Positions 26,095 to 34,071 of a stretch of 64,000 bases of DNA are shown in pieces (positions within the stretch are counted from its first letter, which is position 1; each line of letters begins with the position of its first letter). Source of the stretch: an uncultured Latescibacterota bacterium (GTDB lineage: Bacteria > Latescibacterota > UBA2968 > UBA8231). A model generated the notes under the pieces. The model saw only the letters and a program-made list of their open reading frames with translations. It was not told the DNA's origin and searched no databases. The stretch covers positions 4,366,599 to 4,430,598 of the forward strand of contig OX638377.1 of NCBI GenBank assembly GCA_951813615.1. The letters are read 5' to 3'. The translations under genes and the position numbers were made by a program.

Positions 26095-27572
26095 GGCGCA
26101 GCTCCCAAGAGCCAGTGCGCTGCCTTGCGGGCGACCCCAGCCGTCAACGAGGTCTGCATCCCGAAACCAATGGTAAGAGCGATGAGCAGCCATACGGGGA
26201 TCTGCATCGAGAGAGGAGCTTCGGCCACAGGCTCGGCACCTTCGGGCACCGGGCGAAAATAGGCGATCTCGACAAAGCGCCAGATATAGACCAGCGCCAG
26301 CAGTGAACTGATCACCACCAGTGCAGCCACCGGCCACCACCCGTGCTCCAGCGCGCCCAAGATCAAGTACCACTTGCTGATAAAGCCCACGGTAAACGGC
26401 ACACCGATCAGCCCCAAGCCAGCGAGGACAAAGGCGCACGAAGTCAGCGGCAGGCGCTTGCCCAGCCCGCTGAGATCGGCCAATTGCAGGGAATTGATGC
26501 GGAAGAAGATGCAGCCAGCGGCCAGAAAGAGCGCCGCCTTCATCAGCGCGTGATTGAAGAGATGGACGATGCCGGCAGTCACTCCGGTGGCCGATCCCAA
26601 GCTAACGCCGAGCATTATATAGCCGATTTGCGCTACGCTCGAATAGGCCAAAAGCCGCTTGAGGTCGGTTTGGTAGATCGCCACGACCGAGGCGATGAAA
26701 ATGCCCAAGAGCACCAGCGGCAACAGCAGGACATCGAGATGCATAGTCCCAAAGGCAAAGTCCGCGCCAAAAATCGTGAAGACAAAGCGCAGGAAGGCGT
26801 ACGCGGCGATCTTAGTCGCAGTCGCCGCGATAAAAGCGGTAACGGCCGAGGGGGCATAGGTGTAGGCGTTGGGCAACCAGATGTGCAGCGGGAAAAGCGC
26901 CATCTTGAGCGTGAAGCCAACGCTTATAAAGGCAAAGGCCACGTGGATGGTGCGGGTATCGGCGACAGCTTTGATGCGCATGGCGAGATCGACCATGTTG
27001 AGCGTACCGGTCATCGCGTACATCAGGCCGATGCCGATCAGGATAAAGGTCGCGCCAATCGTGCCCAAGATCAGGTAGTTATACGTCGCCATAAGGGCGC
27101 GGCGATCCCGGCCGAGACTAATCAGCCCATACGCCGAAAGCGACGAGATCTCCATAAACACGAAGACGTTAAAGGCGTCGCCGGTAATGGCAATGCCCAG
27201 CAAGCCCGCGAGACAAAGCAGAAAGATCGCGCAGAAATACGGGCGGCGCTCTGCGTCGACTTCGCGCGCCGCACTCGCCGGCGCGTAGCTCAGAACCACG
27301 GCGCCGATCAGCGCTACCAGTAGAATCAAATACGCATTGAGGACATCTACCCGTAACTCAATGCCCCAAGGTGCGCTCCAGCCGCCCAAGGCATAGGAGA
27401 TGGGACCGTCGGCGAGGATGTGCTGCAACAGTAGTACAGCCAGTGCTAGCGTACCCCAGCCGACGGCCACGACAAATGGCCACAGCAAGCGCTGCGGGCG
27501 CAGCAATAGGCAGAGCGGCGCAGCGATCAGCGGCAAGACGATCTGCAGGGCGGGTAGATGGGCTGCGATCAC
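26091..27572 (-). CDS. mnhD: Na+/H+ antiporter subunit MnhD
   Basis: A 493-residue polytopic membrane protein, the most canonical MnhD of the three D-like subunits. The conserved Glu is in VFVFMEISSLSAYG and the Lys in TLKMALFPLHIWLP. It normally pairs with MnhC and forms the proton/cation path. ATGA overlaps couple it to mnhC upstream and to the next paralogue downstream. Substrates (Na+, K+ or Li+) cannot be told from the sequence. Confidence 0.88.
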   Translation of the reverse strand: MIAAHLPALQIVLPLIAAPLCLLLRPQRLLWPFVVAVGWGTLALAVLLLQHILADGPISYALGGWSAPWGIELRVDVLNAYLILLVALIGAVVLSYAPASAAREVDAERRPYFCAIFLLCLAGLLGIAITGDAFNVFVFMEISSLSAYGLISLGRDRRALMATYNYLILGTIGATFILIGIGLMYAMTGTLNMVDLAMRIKAVADTRTIHVAFAFISVGFTLKMALFPLHIWLPNAYTYAPSAVTAFIAATATKIAAYAFLRFVFTIFGADFAFGTMHLDVLLLPLVLLGIFIASVVAIYQTDLKRLLAYSSVAQIGYIMLGVSLGSATGVTAGIVHLFNHALMKAALFLAAGCIFFRINSLQLADLSGLGKRLPLTSCAFVLAGLGLIGVPFTVGFISKWYLILGALEHGWWPVAALVVISSLLALVYIWRFVEIAYFRPVPEGAEPVAEAPLSMQIPVWLLIALTIGFGMQTSLTAGVARKAAHWLLGAAP

Positions 27573-27925
27573 GGCCCCTCTTCCCGGCGTTGGATTTCGT
27601 CTTCTTCGATGGTCCCGTAGGCCGTGCGGATGCGCACTACCAGCGCCAACCCGACCGCAGTGGTAGCAATGCCGACGACAATGGCGGTGAGGATGAGGAC
27701 GTGGGGCAGTGGGTTGGAGTACGTCGTCACGCCTTCGGCGAGGATGGGCGCGGTTCCCCCTTCGACTTTGCCCATGCTAATGTAAAGCAAAAAAACCGAG
27801 GTCTGGAAGATGTTGAGGCCGACCAACTTCCTGATCAGATTGCCGCGGGCGATGACGTTGTAGAAGCCGGCCATCATCAGAAAAATGACGATCCAGTAGT
27901 TGTACAGACCGAGAAACGAACTCAT
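27569..27925 (-). CDS. mnhC: Na+/H+ antiporter subunit MnhC (NuoK-like)
   Basis: A 118-residue protein with three transmembrane segments, the length and layout of MnhC/NuoK. The family motif GLNIFQTSVFLLYISMG and the conserved ADP-type loop GGTAPI are present. ATGA overlaps at both ends link it to the fused MnhA/B gene and to mnhD. Confidence 0.88.
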   Translation of the reverse strand: MSSFLGLYNYWIVIFLMMAGFYNVIARGNLIRKLVGLNIFQTSVFLLYISMGKVEGGTAPILAEGVTTYSNPLPHVLILTAIVVGIATTAVGLALVVRIRTAYGTIEEDEIQRREEGP

Positions 27926-28896
27926 GGCCGCTCCCGGCTGGCAAAGTGGCAGAAGATGCTGATTACGACCGCGGCGACGGTAATGCCAACCCCTAGCTCA
28001 ATCAGCAAGATGCCATAGTGCTCGCCGTGGGTGGGATCGCTAGCCAGCACCTTGTATTCGAGGAAATTGCCCCCGGCCAACAGGCAGGCTAGGCCAGTGC
28101 CGATGTAGAGCAGGAGCCCTAAGGCAAAAAAGACTTGGACGCGGCCAGCAGGGGCCACCCGGCGTGCCTCCTCGACTCCGTAGATCAGGGCGTAGAGAAT
28201 AAAGGCCGCGGCAAAGATCACGCCCGCCTGGAAACCGCCACCCGGACCGAAGTCGCCGTGGAACTGCACGTAGAGCCCAAAAAGCAGAATCAGCGGGATG
28301 AAGAGCTTGGAGACGACGCGGAGAATCATTGCGTGTTGCATGGACTCACTGTCGTCGACTTCCTGCGCGGGACGACTGCCGTGCAAGAGCAAAAGCACGG
28401 CCAACCCAGCGGTAAAGATCACCGTCACCTCGCCCAAGGTGTCGTAGCCCCGGTAACTGGCCAGCACGGAGGTGACCATGTTGGGGATGCCGATTTCCTC
28501 GGGGGACTCGGCGATATAGCGAGGGGCCACGTGCTGGTGGATCGGAGCGTTGGGGTCACCCAAGTGCGGCATATCCAGCGTGCCATAGATCAGTGCTCCA
28601 CCGGTCAGGAGGCAGACGCAGAGGCCGCTCCAAGAGTGTTGGTGTTGGGTCTTTTCTCTAGGCCCGGTCAAGGTGAGCGCGGCCAAGAAGAGGACCGTGG
28701 CCAAGCCGGCACCCACCGCCGCTTCGGTGAAAGCCACATCGACGGCGTCGAGCGAGGTAAAGATACAAGCCGAAAGCAGGCTGAAGATACCGGTGAGTAC
28801 CACTGCGGCAAACAGGTCCCGCACCTGTATAATGGCCACGGCGATGATGGCGAGAAACGTCATCAACACGACGTCGATGTCAATTAGCGCAGTCAC
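27922..28896 (-). CDS. mnhB: Fused MrpA C-terminal (DUF4040) and MnhB antiporter subunit
   Basis: A 324-residue membrane protein. The first part (about 1-130) is a DUF4040-type domain normally found at the C terminus of MrpA (VRDLFAAVVLTGIFSLLSA and the strongly conserved FTEAAVGAG). The second half is MnhB: LYVQFHGDFGPGGGFQAGVI is its signature. The start is GTG at 28896, preceded by GGAGGAAC and overlapping the mnhG stop as GTGA. The MrpA N-terminal (NuoL-like) half is absent as part of this gene. Confidence 0.85.
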   Translation of the reverse strand: MTALIDIDVVLMTFLAIIAVAIIQVRDLFAAVVLTGIFSLLSACIFTSLDAVDVAFTEAAVGAGLATVLFLAALTLTGPREKTQHQHSWSGLCVCLLTGGALIYGTLDMPHLGDPNAPIHQHVAPRYIAESPEEIGIPNMVTSVLASYRGYDTLGEVTVIFTAGLAVLLLLHGSRPAQEVDDSESMQHAMILRVVSKLFIPLILLFGLYVQFHGDFGPGGGFQAGVIFAAAFILYALIYGVEEARRVAPAGRVQVFFALGLLLYIGTGLACLLAGGNFLEYKVLASDPTHGEHYGILLIELGVGITVAAVVISIFCHFASRERP

Positions 28897-29210
28897 TGTT
28901 CCTCCCCGGTGCCTTGAGGCGCAAGCCCACTGTGCCGCGCCGCACGGGCGATGGCGTGGGTAGCCACGGGACCGGCCAGCAGCAAGAACAGCCCGATCAT
29001 CACTAGCTTGATGGTCGCCAGCGACAGACCGCTCTGGAACATAAGCCCCAAGAGAATCAAACCCGCGCCCAACGTATCGGTGATACCGCCGCCGTGCATG
29101 CGGCTGTAGAAGTCGGACAGCCGCAACAGACCCAAGCCGCCGACGAAGCAAAAGCCAGCCCCCAACAGCAGACAGGCCCAGCTAGCGTAGTAGAGCAGTG
29201 CTTCCATCAA
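28893..29210 (-). CDS. mnhG: Na+/H+ antiporter subunit MnhG
   Basis: A 105-residue protein with three transmembrane segments and the family motif LGLLRLSDFYSRMHGGGITDTLG. A four-base ATGA overlap with mnhF and with the fused mnhB gene implies coupled translation. It belongs to the MrpEFG part of the complex. Confidence 0.88.
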   Translation of the reverse strand: MMEALLYYASWACLLLGAGFCFVGGLGLLRLSDFYSRMHGGGITDTLGAGLILLGLMFQSGLSLATIKLVMIGLFLLLAGPVATHAIARAARHSGLAPQGTGEEQ

Positions 29211-29473
29211 GCCTGGGTCTCCTCCTCGCCAACAGTCGAGACGTACTTGAGGATGGCGATGGTGCCGATGAAATTGATTAGCGCATAGACCAACCCCAAA
29301 TCGAGAAAATCGGGCCGACCGGTCAAAAAGCCAATGACCGATAACAGCAACACGGTCTTGGTGCCAAACATATTGACGGCGAGCACGCGGTCGTACACGG
29401 TGGGTCCCTTCAGGGCGCGCACTAAGGCCAGCAGCATAGTGGCTAACACCCCGATCATCGCAGCGGCGAACAC
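29207..29473 (-). CDS. mnhF: Na+/H+ antiporter subunit MnhF
   Basis: An 88-residue protein with three transmembrane segments and family features including VYDRVLAVNMFGTKTV and DLGLVYALINF. It starts with GTG overlapping the mnhE stop by one base, and overlaps mnhG by four bases at its end. Confidence 0.85.
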   Translation of the reverse strand: MFAAAMIGVLATMLLALVRALKGPTVYDRVLAVNMFGTKTVLLLSVIGFLTGRPDFLDLGLVYALINFIGTIAILKYVSTVGEEETQA

Positions 29474-29961
29474 TAGCGCTCTCCCTCCATGTCGGTTACG
29501 CGGCTGTCCATGACCCCGGAGCGCACGACCTCGGCCGCTTCGCGGGTCAGGGCGTGGACATCAATGGTGCCTTCGTCGGTCTCAACAGCGACCGTGCCCG
29601 GCGTCAGCGTGATCGAGTTGGCGTAAATGACTTGTCCCAAGTGAGTCTTTTGGCTTGCCTCGACTCGGATTACGCGGGGTGCCATTGGCAGCCGAGGATG
29701 CACAATCCGCCACGCCACATCGATATTGGATTTGACTATTTCCCAGAGGAACCAAGGCATATAGCGCAGCAAGCCGGGAATCAGGTGGATGGGATGCCCT
29801 TCGGGATCGACGATCTTCATGCGACGACAGACAGCGACGACCACGAGACAAGAGAGCAGACCCAAGCCCAAGAGCAGACCCGTGTAAATACCCGACAAAA
29901 GCAGCCAGATCAAAAACAGCAAAATAAAAAGACTAAGGGTTCTGCGTGGCGCGTTTGGCAA
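29473..29961 (-). CDS. mnhE: Na+/H+ antiporter subunit MnhE
   Basis: A 162-residue membrane protein, the promoter-proximal gene of the antiporter operon. Two hydrophobic segments are near the N terminus (LFILLFLIWLLLSG). The conserved tail SITLTPGTVAVE and DVHALT are intact. The frame is open to 30063, but no ATG occurs in the extension. I chose TTG at 29961 because GAGG lies six bases before it and the length (162) is usual for MnhE. The operon has no clear promoter; it is divergent from the PhyH gene at 30182. Confidence 0.75.
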   Translation of the reverse strand: MPNAPRRTLSLFILLFLIWLLLSGIYTGLLLGLGLLSCLVVVAVCRRMKIVDPEGHPIHLIPGLLRYMPWFLWEIVKSNIDVAWRIVHPRLPMAPRVIRVEASQKTHLGQVIYANSITLTPGTVAVETDEGTIDVHALTREAAEVVRSGVMDSRVTDMEGER

Positions 29962-30181
29962 AGTAAGCCTCAATTCTCCTTGCAATGGACGAAATAATTT
30001 CCGCAATTGCAGGTTTGGATGCAAGAAATGGTCGGGGTTTGAAGATTTCCTAGCGGCCAGCAACCATCAGGTTTCATAACTTATGGTTCCCCTTGTCGGA
30101 ACTCATATTATTTTTGCTTACATCACAAAAAGGGCGGGCAGCAGCCGATTTCGGACGCAACACCCGCAAAGGAAAAACGCC

Positions 30182-30925
30182 ATGGACGCTCAACAACAGT
30201 ACCTCTTCGACCTGCAGGGCTACATCGTCCTCAAGGGCATCGTGCCCGCAGCAGTGGTCGCCGCCTGCAACCAGGTTCTGGACCGCTTCGAGACCATGGA
30301 CGAGGCCGATTACCCACCGCCGCTGTGTTTGGGCGACCAGCGCACACAACAGAACCTCTATATTTCAAACATTCTCGAAGGGGACGAAGTCTTCCGCGCG
30401 TTGATCGATATTCCCGCGGTCCTAGACGTCGTCGCCACAGTCACCGGGGGGCCGTACCGACTCAACCACACCTATACCATCTATCGTTGGGGCGGCGGTT
30501 ACACCGGCCTGCACATGCACGGTACGCCCATCATTCCCAAGTGTCAGTATCACTGCCGCAACGGACAGATGGTCTCGACCCTGACCAAGGCGGTCTTTCC
30601 CCTGCTCGACTGCGCCGAGCAAGACGGCTGTTTCGCAGTAATCCCCGGCGCGCACAAAAGCAACTTCCCTAGGCCTTGGGGCCAGCACCCAGACGAAAAT
30701 CCAGCGCTACAAGCAGTGCCCGCCGCCGCCGGGGACGCCATCATCTTTACCGAGGCATTGACCCACGGCTCGCTGGTCAATACTTCCGGTCGCCCTCGCC
30801 GGACCCTATATTATTGCTACAGCACGGGATACATGCCCGACTGGGGCGGACAGCACCTGCGCTTCAGCAACGAAATCTACGAGGCATTGCCCGAGCAACA
30901 ACGCGAAATACTCAGGCTAAAATGA
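30182..30925 (+). CDS. PhyH family protein, HG-type
   Basis: A 247-residue member of the PhyH superfamily starting MDAQQQYLFDLQGYIVL. It differs from the two other complete PhyH genes of this window. The first iron-site region reads GLHMHGTP, with a His instead of the usual Asp in the HxD position, and the conserved block CFAVIPGAHKSNFPRPW follows. The distal part ALTHGSLVNTSGRPRRTLYY holds the second His and the Arg for 2-oxoglutarate. The ATG at 30182 is preferred over upstream starts because AAAGGA lies before it. Fourteen bases separate it from the next PhyH gene, so the two are probably co-transcribed. Confidence 0.8.
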   Translation: MDAQQQYLFDLQGYIVLKGIVPAAVVAACNQVLDRFETMDEADYPPPLCLGDQRTQQNLYISNILEGDEVFRALIDIPAVLDVVATVTGGPYRLNHTYTIYRWGGGYTGLHMHGTPIIPKCQYHCRNGQMVSTLTKAVFPLLDCAEQDGCFAVIPGAHKSNFPRPWGQHPDENPALQAVPAAAGDAIIFTEALTHGSLVNTSGRPRRTLYYCYSTGYMPDWGGQHLRFSNEIYEALPEQQREILRLK

Positions 30926-30938
30926 CGGAGAAAAGGCC

Positions 30939-31814
30939 ATGTTGACACAAGAACAAATCGCCAGCTACCACGAAAAGGGCTACCTCGGCGTCGAGGGGGT
31001 CTTAGCCCCCGAAGAAGTAGAGGCGCTGCGGCAGACCACCAACGAGTTCGTCGAGCAGTCGCGCACCGCGACCGAAAGCGATACCGTATTCGACTTGGAG
31101 CCGGGGCACGCGCCCGACAACCCCAAGCTACGGCGGCTCAAAAGCCCGGTCGCCCAGCACGAGACCTACCGCAGTACGCTGCATCACGAGCGGATTGTGG
31201 ACATCGTCGGCCAGCTAATCGGTCCGCGCATCCGCACCAACGGCGACAAGCTCAACATGAAATCCGGCGAGTTCGGCAGCCCGGTGGAGTGGCACCAAGA
31301 CTGGGCCTTTTATCCGCACACCAACGACGACCTGCTCGCCGTGGGCGTGTGCATCGACGATATGAACGAGACCAACGGCTGCTTGCTGGTCATTCCCGGG
31401 TCGCACAAGGGGCCGATCTACAACCACCACCTCGACGGCCATTTCGCCGGTGCCGTGACCACAGCGGATTTTGACGACTCCACTGCTAAAAAGATCGAGC
31501 TAAAAGCCGGCGGTATCTCCATCCACCACGTCCGCGCCCTGCACGCCTCCCTGCCCAACACCTCGCCCTATCCGCGCCGGCTACTGCTCTTGCAGTATTG
31601 CGCTGGCGACTCCTGGCCTTTGGTGCCAGCGCCCGATTGGGAGGGCTATTGCCGGACCTTTGTGCGCGGCGAGCCGAGCCGGCACATCCGCGTCGCCGAC
31701 GTGCCCGTAAGCATGCCAATGCCCGGAGCCAAGGTCGGCGGCTCCATCTACGCTACCCAGACCGTATTGCGCCACTCGACCTTCGGATCGGTGAAAGCTG
31801 CGCAGCCTGCCTAG
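30939..31814 (+). CDS. Phytanoyl-CoA dioxygenase (PhyH) family protein
   Basis: A 291-residue predicted Fe(II)/2-oxoglutarate oxygenase with the full metal triad: WHQD (His119, Asp121) and His202 in RALHAS, followed by an Arg at 213/214. It strongly resembles the PhyH gene at 2084 in the N-terminal half (FDLEPGHAPDNPKLRRLKSPV). The AAAGG signal precedes the ATG. It is followed after 10 bases by a LysR-type regulator in the same direction. Confidence 0.9.
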   Translation: MLTQEQIASYHEKGYLGVEGVLAPEEVEALRQTTNEFVEQSRTATESDTVFDLEPGHAPDNPKLRRLKSPVAQHETYRSTLHHERIVDIVGQLIGPRIRTNGDKLNMKSGEFGSPVEWHQDWAFYPHTNDDLLAVGVCIDDMNETNGCLLVIPGSHKGPIYNHHLDGHFAGAVTTADFDDSTAKKIELKAGGISIHHVRALHASLPNTSPYPRRLLLLQYCAGDSWPLVPAPDWEGYCRTFVRGEPSRHIRVADVPVSMPMPGAKVGGSIYATQTVLRHSTFGSVKAAQPA

Positions 31815-31824
31815 CGCTGCGCCC

Positions 31825-32745
31825 ATGAACCTGCAACACCTGCGCTACTTTCTCGCCGTGGCGCGCACGGGCGGCTTTACCCCAGCGGCGCGCCAGATGA
31901 ACGTGACCCAGCCGACGGTTTCCAGCGCGGTTTCAGAGTTGGAAAAGAGCATGGGGGTCCAACTCTTCAATCGCGATAATCGGCACGTGGCCCTGACGAC
32001 CGAGGGCCGCCTGCTGTTGAGCTATGCCGTCCAAGTCGAGGACTTGCTGGAGGAGGCCAGCGAGCGGCTGCAGCGGACCGACCTAGAGCCGGGTGGAGGC
32101 TTTCAATTCGGAGCGGTGGACGCGGCCGTTATCTACCTCTTGCCGGAAATTCTCAAAGAGTACATGCGCCGCTATCCGGGCGTCGCGCTCAAGACCCAAG
32201 TCGCTCCCTCGCGTTACCTCATCGACGATCTGCTGATGCAGCGCTCTGAATTCGCGCTGGTCCACCTGCCCTATACCCATCCCAAAATCGACGCCGTGCC
32301 GATTTATCGCGACGACATGCCCTTGGTCGTCGGGCCAGCGCATCGCTTTGCCCAGGACGAGCCCGTCGCCCTCGCCGAAGTGGTGGAAGAGCCGCTGATC
32401 CTCTTTCACGCCGACTCGATCTCGCGCAAGGTGGTTGACGAGAAGCTCGCCGAAGCCGGCCTCGCACCGGGCGCGGTGATGGAGCTGCGCAGCCCAGAGG
32501 CCATGCGCAAATTGGTGGAGTCCGGGGTGGGGATCTCGTTTTTGCCGCGGCTGACCATCCGCGAATCGCTGGCCAGCGGCGCACTCAAAACAGTGGATGT
32601 GCGCGGCGTGGCCTTTGAGCGCGAAATCGGCGTGGCCTGGCGGCGGGGCCGCTACTTTGGCCAAGCCGTGCGGCTGTTGCTCGAAGCCGTGTTTGCCGCC
32701 TACGGCGGGGGGGACGAGTGGCTGCAAAAGATCGCTGCAAAGTAG
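31825..32745 (+). CDS. LysR family transcriptional regulator
   Basis: A 306-residue regulator. The N-terminal winged helix-turn-helix (about 5-60) starts MNLQHLRYFLAVARTGGF and contains NVTQPTVSSAVSELEKSMGVQLFNR. The C-terminal co-inducer domain has the usual two-lobe layout. It directly follows two PhyH genes and probably shares their transcript, so it may regulate them; the effector is unknown. Confidence 0.88.
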   Translation: MNLQHLRYFLAVARTGGFTPAARQMNVTQPTVSSAVSELEKSMGVQLFNRDNRHVALTTEGRLLLSYAVQVEDLLEEASERLQRTDLEPGGGFQFGAVDAAVIYLLPEILKEYMRRYPGVALKTQVAPSRYLIDDLLMQRSEFALVHLPYTHPKIDAVPIYRDDMPLVVGPAHRFAQDEPVALAEVVEEPLILFHADSISRKVVDEKLAEAGLAPGAVMELRSPEAMRKLVESGVGISFLPRLTIRESLASGALKTVDVRGVAFEREIGVAWRRGRYFGQAVRLLLEAVFAAYGGGDEWLQKIAAK

Positions 32746-32805
32746 TGGTCTTTCAATTATATTAATAGTCTAATTCGCTTTTCACCTTCGTTAGGACGAC
32801 TAGTA

Positions 32806-33126
32806 ATGACCAAGTCCAGGCACCTATTCAGCTCTTCTGGCCAGTGGATCGCCTTTAAGCGCGGTAAATATGTCTTTGACACCGAAGGCAACTGGGTTGG
32901 ATGGACACCTTGGAATGACGGAGATGTCTTCGACCCTAACGGCGAGTACGTTGGCACAATAACGCAAAACAATCGACTGTATCGGTTCAGTGATCGGCCA
33001 AACAGAGGGTATCCAGGGTATCCAGGGTATCCAGGGTATCTAGGGTATCCAGGGTATCCAGGGTACGCGGGGTATTCACCGTTGCCGCCATTTGCTGAAG
33101 ACATTGAAGAGCTAGAGGCTGTTTGA
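32806..33126 (+). CDS. 4-fold beta flower-like protein with GYP repeats
   Basis: A 106-residue protein. The N-terminal 60 residues show four short similar units, each with a phrase of the type LFSSSGQWIAFKRGKYVFDTEG followed by GDVFDPNGEYVGTI, which fits a small beta-propeller/flower fold seen in many bacteria. A run of GYPGYPGYP follows (about 68-91), then an acidic tail. Its stop overlaps the start of the HEPN-like gene by one base (TGATG), so the two are coupled. I recall this family as a widespread hypothetical; function unknown. Confidence 0.7.
   Translation: MTKSRHLFSSSGQWIAFKRGKYVFDTEGNWVGWTPWNDGDVFDPNGEYVGTITQNNRLYRFSDRPNRGYPGYPGYPGYLGYPGYPGYAGYSPLPPFAEDIEELEAV
33007..33078. repeat. 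9-bp tandem repeat GGGTATCCA, eight units
   Basis: Eight in-frame units, the seventh and eighth degenerate (GGGTACGCG, GGGTATTCA), encode Gly-Tyr-Pro on the + strand. The complementary strand, read one base out of phase, gives GGATACCCT, also Gly-Tyr-Pro. Such repeats change length by slippage. Confidence 0.9.
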
Positions 33127-33800
33127 TGTCATCGCGCTTCGATCACTATCCCTCTGAGCCAAATTGTCAGCAGTGTAGGAATGCTTTTACTCTCCTCCGC
33201 AACGCTCACGATACATCGGGTTCCTTCCTCGAAGTGTTCAATGCTACTAGAAAGGGGCGCAACGCTAAAGGGGCGTCCACTGATCAAGATCAAGATCTTC
33301 TCAGAGCAATGCTCACATTTGCCTGTGCTGGTTTGGACTCCCTAGTAAAGCAACTGATAAATGATGCCTTACCTGATGTGATCAATTGCAATGAAGCCGC
33401 AGAGCTAATGTTTCGTAGAGATATTGAACGGCGAATCCGCAGAGGAGAGGAGATTGACCACAGGTTTCTTGCTGATGTTCTCACTCAGGAAAGACCACGG
33501 GACCGGCTCATCGAGATTCTAGTTTCGGACCTCACCTCACAAAGTTTACAGTCGAAAGATCAACTGCTGAAGGCAGGTTCGTTTTTTGCCATCGAGTCCG
33601 ATTCAATTACAAAAGACCCAAACGGCCTAGCTCGGATATTCACGGTACGTAATCAGATTGTCCACGAAATGGACATAGATTTCTCTCCAACCAATAGGAA
33701 TAGGCGCTCCCGAACTAAGAAGAATATGGTCGCCGCCACGAATGAGATTTTCAAGGTCTCAAAAGCCTTCTTGGAAGAGGTTGATCACAAGCTGAAGTAA
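33126..33800 (+). CDS. HEPN-like protein, partner of the beta-flower gene
   Basis: A 224-residue soluble protein rich in charged helices. A VRNQIVHEMD motif near residues 174-183 provides the R-x4-H signature of HEPN RNases. The surrounding helical pattern (GLDSLVKQLINDALP earlier) fits HEPN or RiboL-PSP-HEPN proteins, though I cannot prove the family by eye. The TGATG overlap with the beta-flower gene means the proteins are made together. A toxin or abortive-defence RNase is a reasonable hypothesis. Confidence 0.55.
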   Translation: MSSRFDHYPSEPNCQQCRNAFTLLRNAHDTSGSFLEVFNATRKGRNAKGASTDQDQDLLRAMLTFACAGLDSLVKQLINDALPDVINCNEAAELMFRRDIERRIRRGEEIDHRFLADVLTQERPRDRLIEILVSDLTSQSLQSKDQLLKAGSFFAIESDSITKDPNGLARIFTVRNQIVHEMDIDFSPTNRNRRSRTKKNMVAATNEIFKVSKAFLEEVDHKLK

Positions 33801-34071
33801 CAACCTATCCTTTGCTCAAACCGGAACATCGTCGCACTCCTACATAGCGCCGCCGACTCGATCAAGGCTTTCGTTGGATCATCGGCCTTCAGTTGGCTAC
33901 TTGGGTATCATAGTTGGCCTTAAGCTATTTTCAAACCTCAATCGTACAAAGAAAGGGCACTATATTTGTTTTCTAGCGGCCCTTTCCGCGCCACCTTCCT
34001 ACCTTGCCATAATCCACCTCAGCGGCGTTTTTATTTTTTTCTACTGTTTTAATCACTGGAGAATAACATTT

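Noticed and set aside
33801..34071. T-box or other riboswitch upstream of serS
   Set aside because: No antiterminator bulge sequence or terminator was found in the leader; the region is simply AT-rich.
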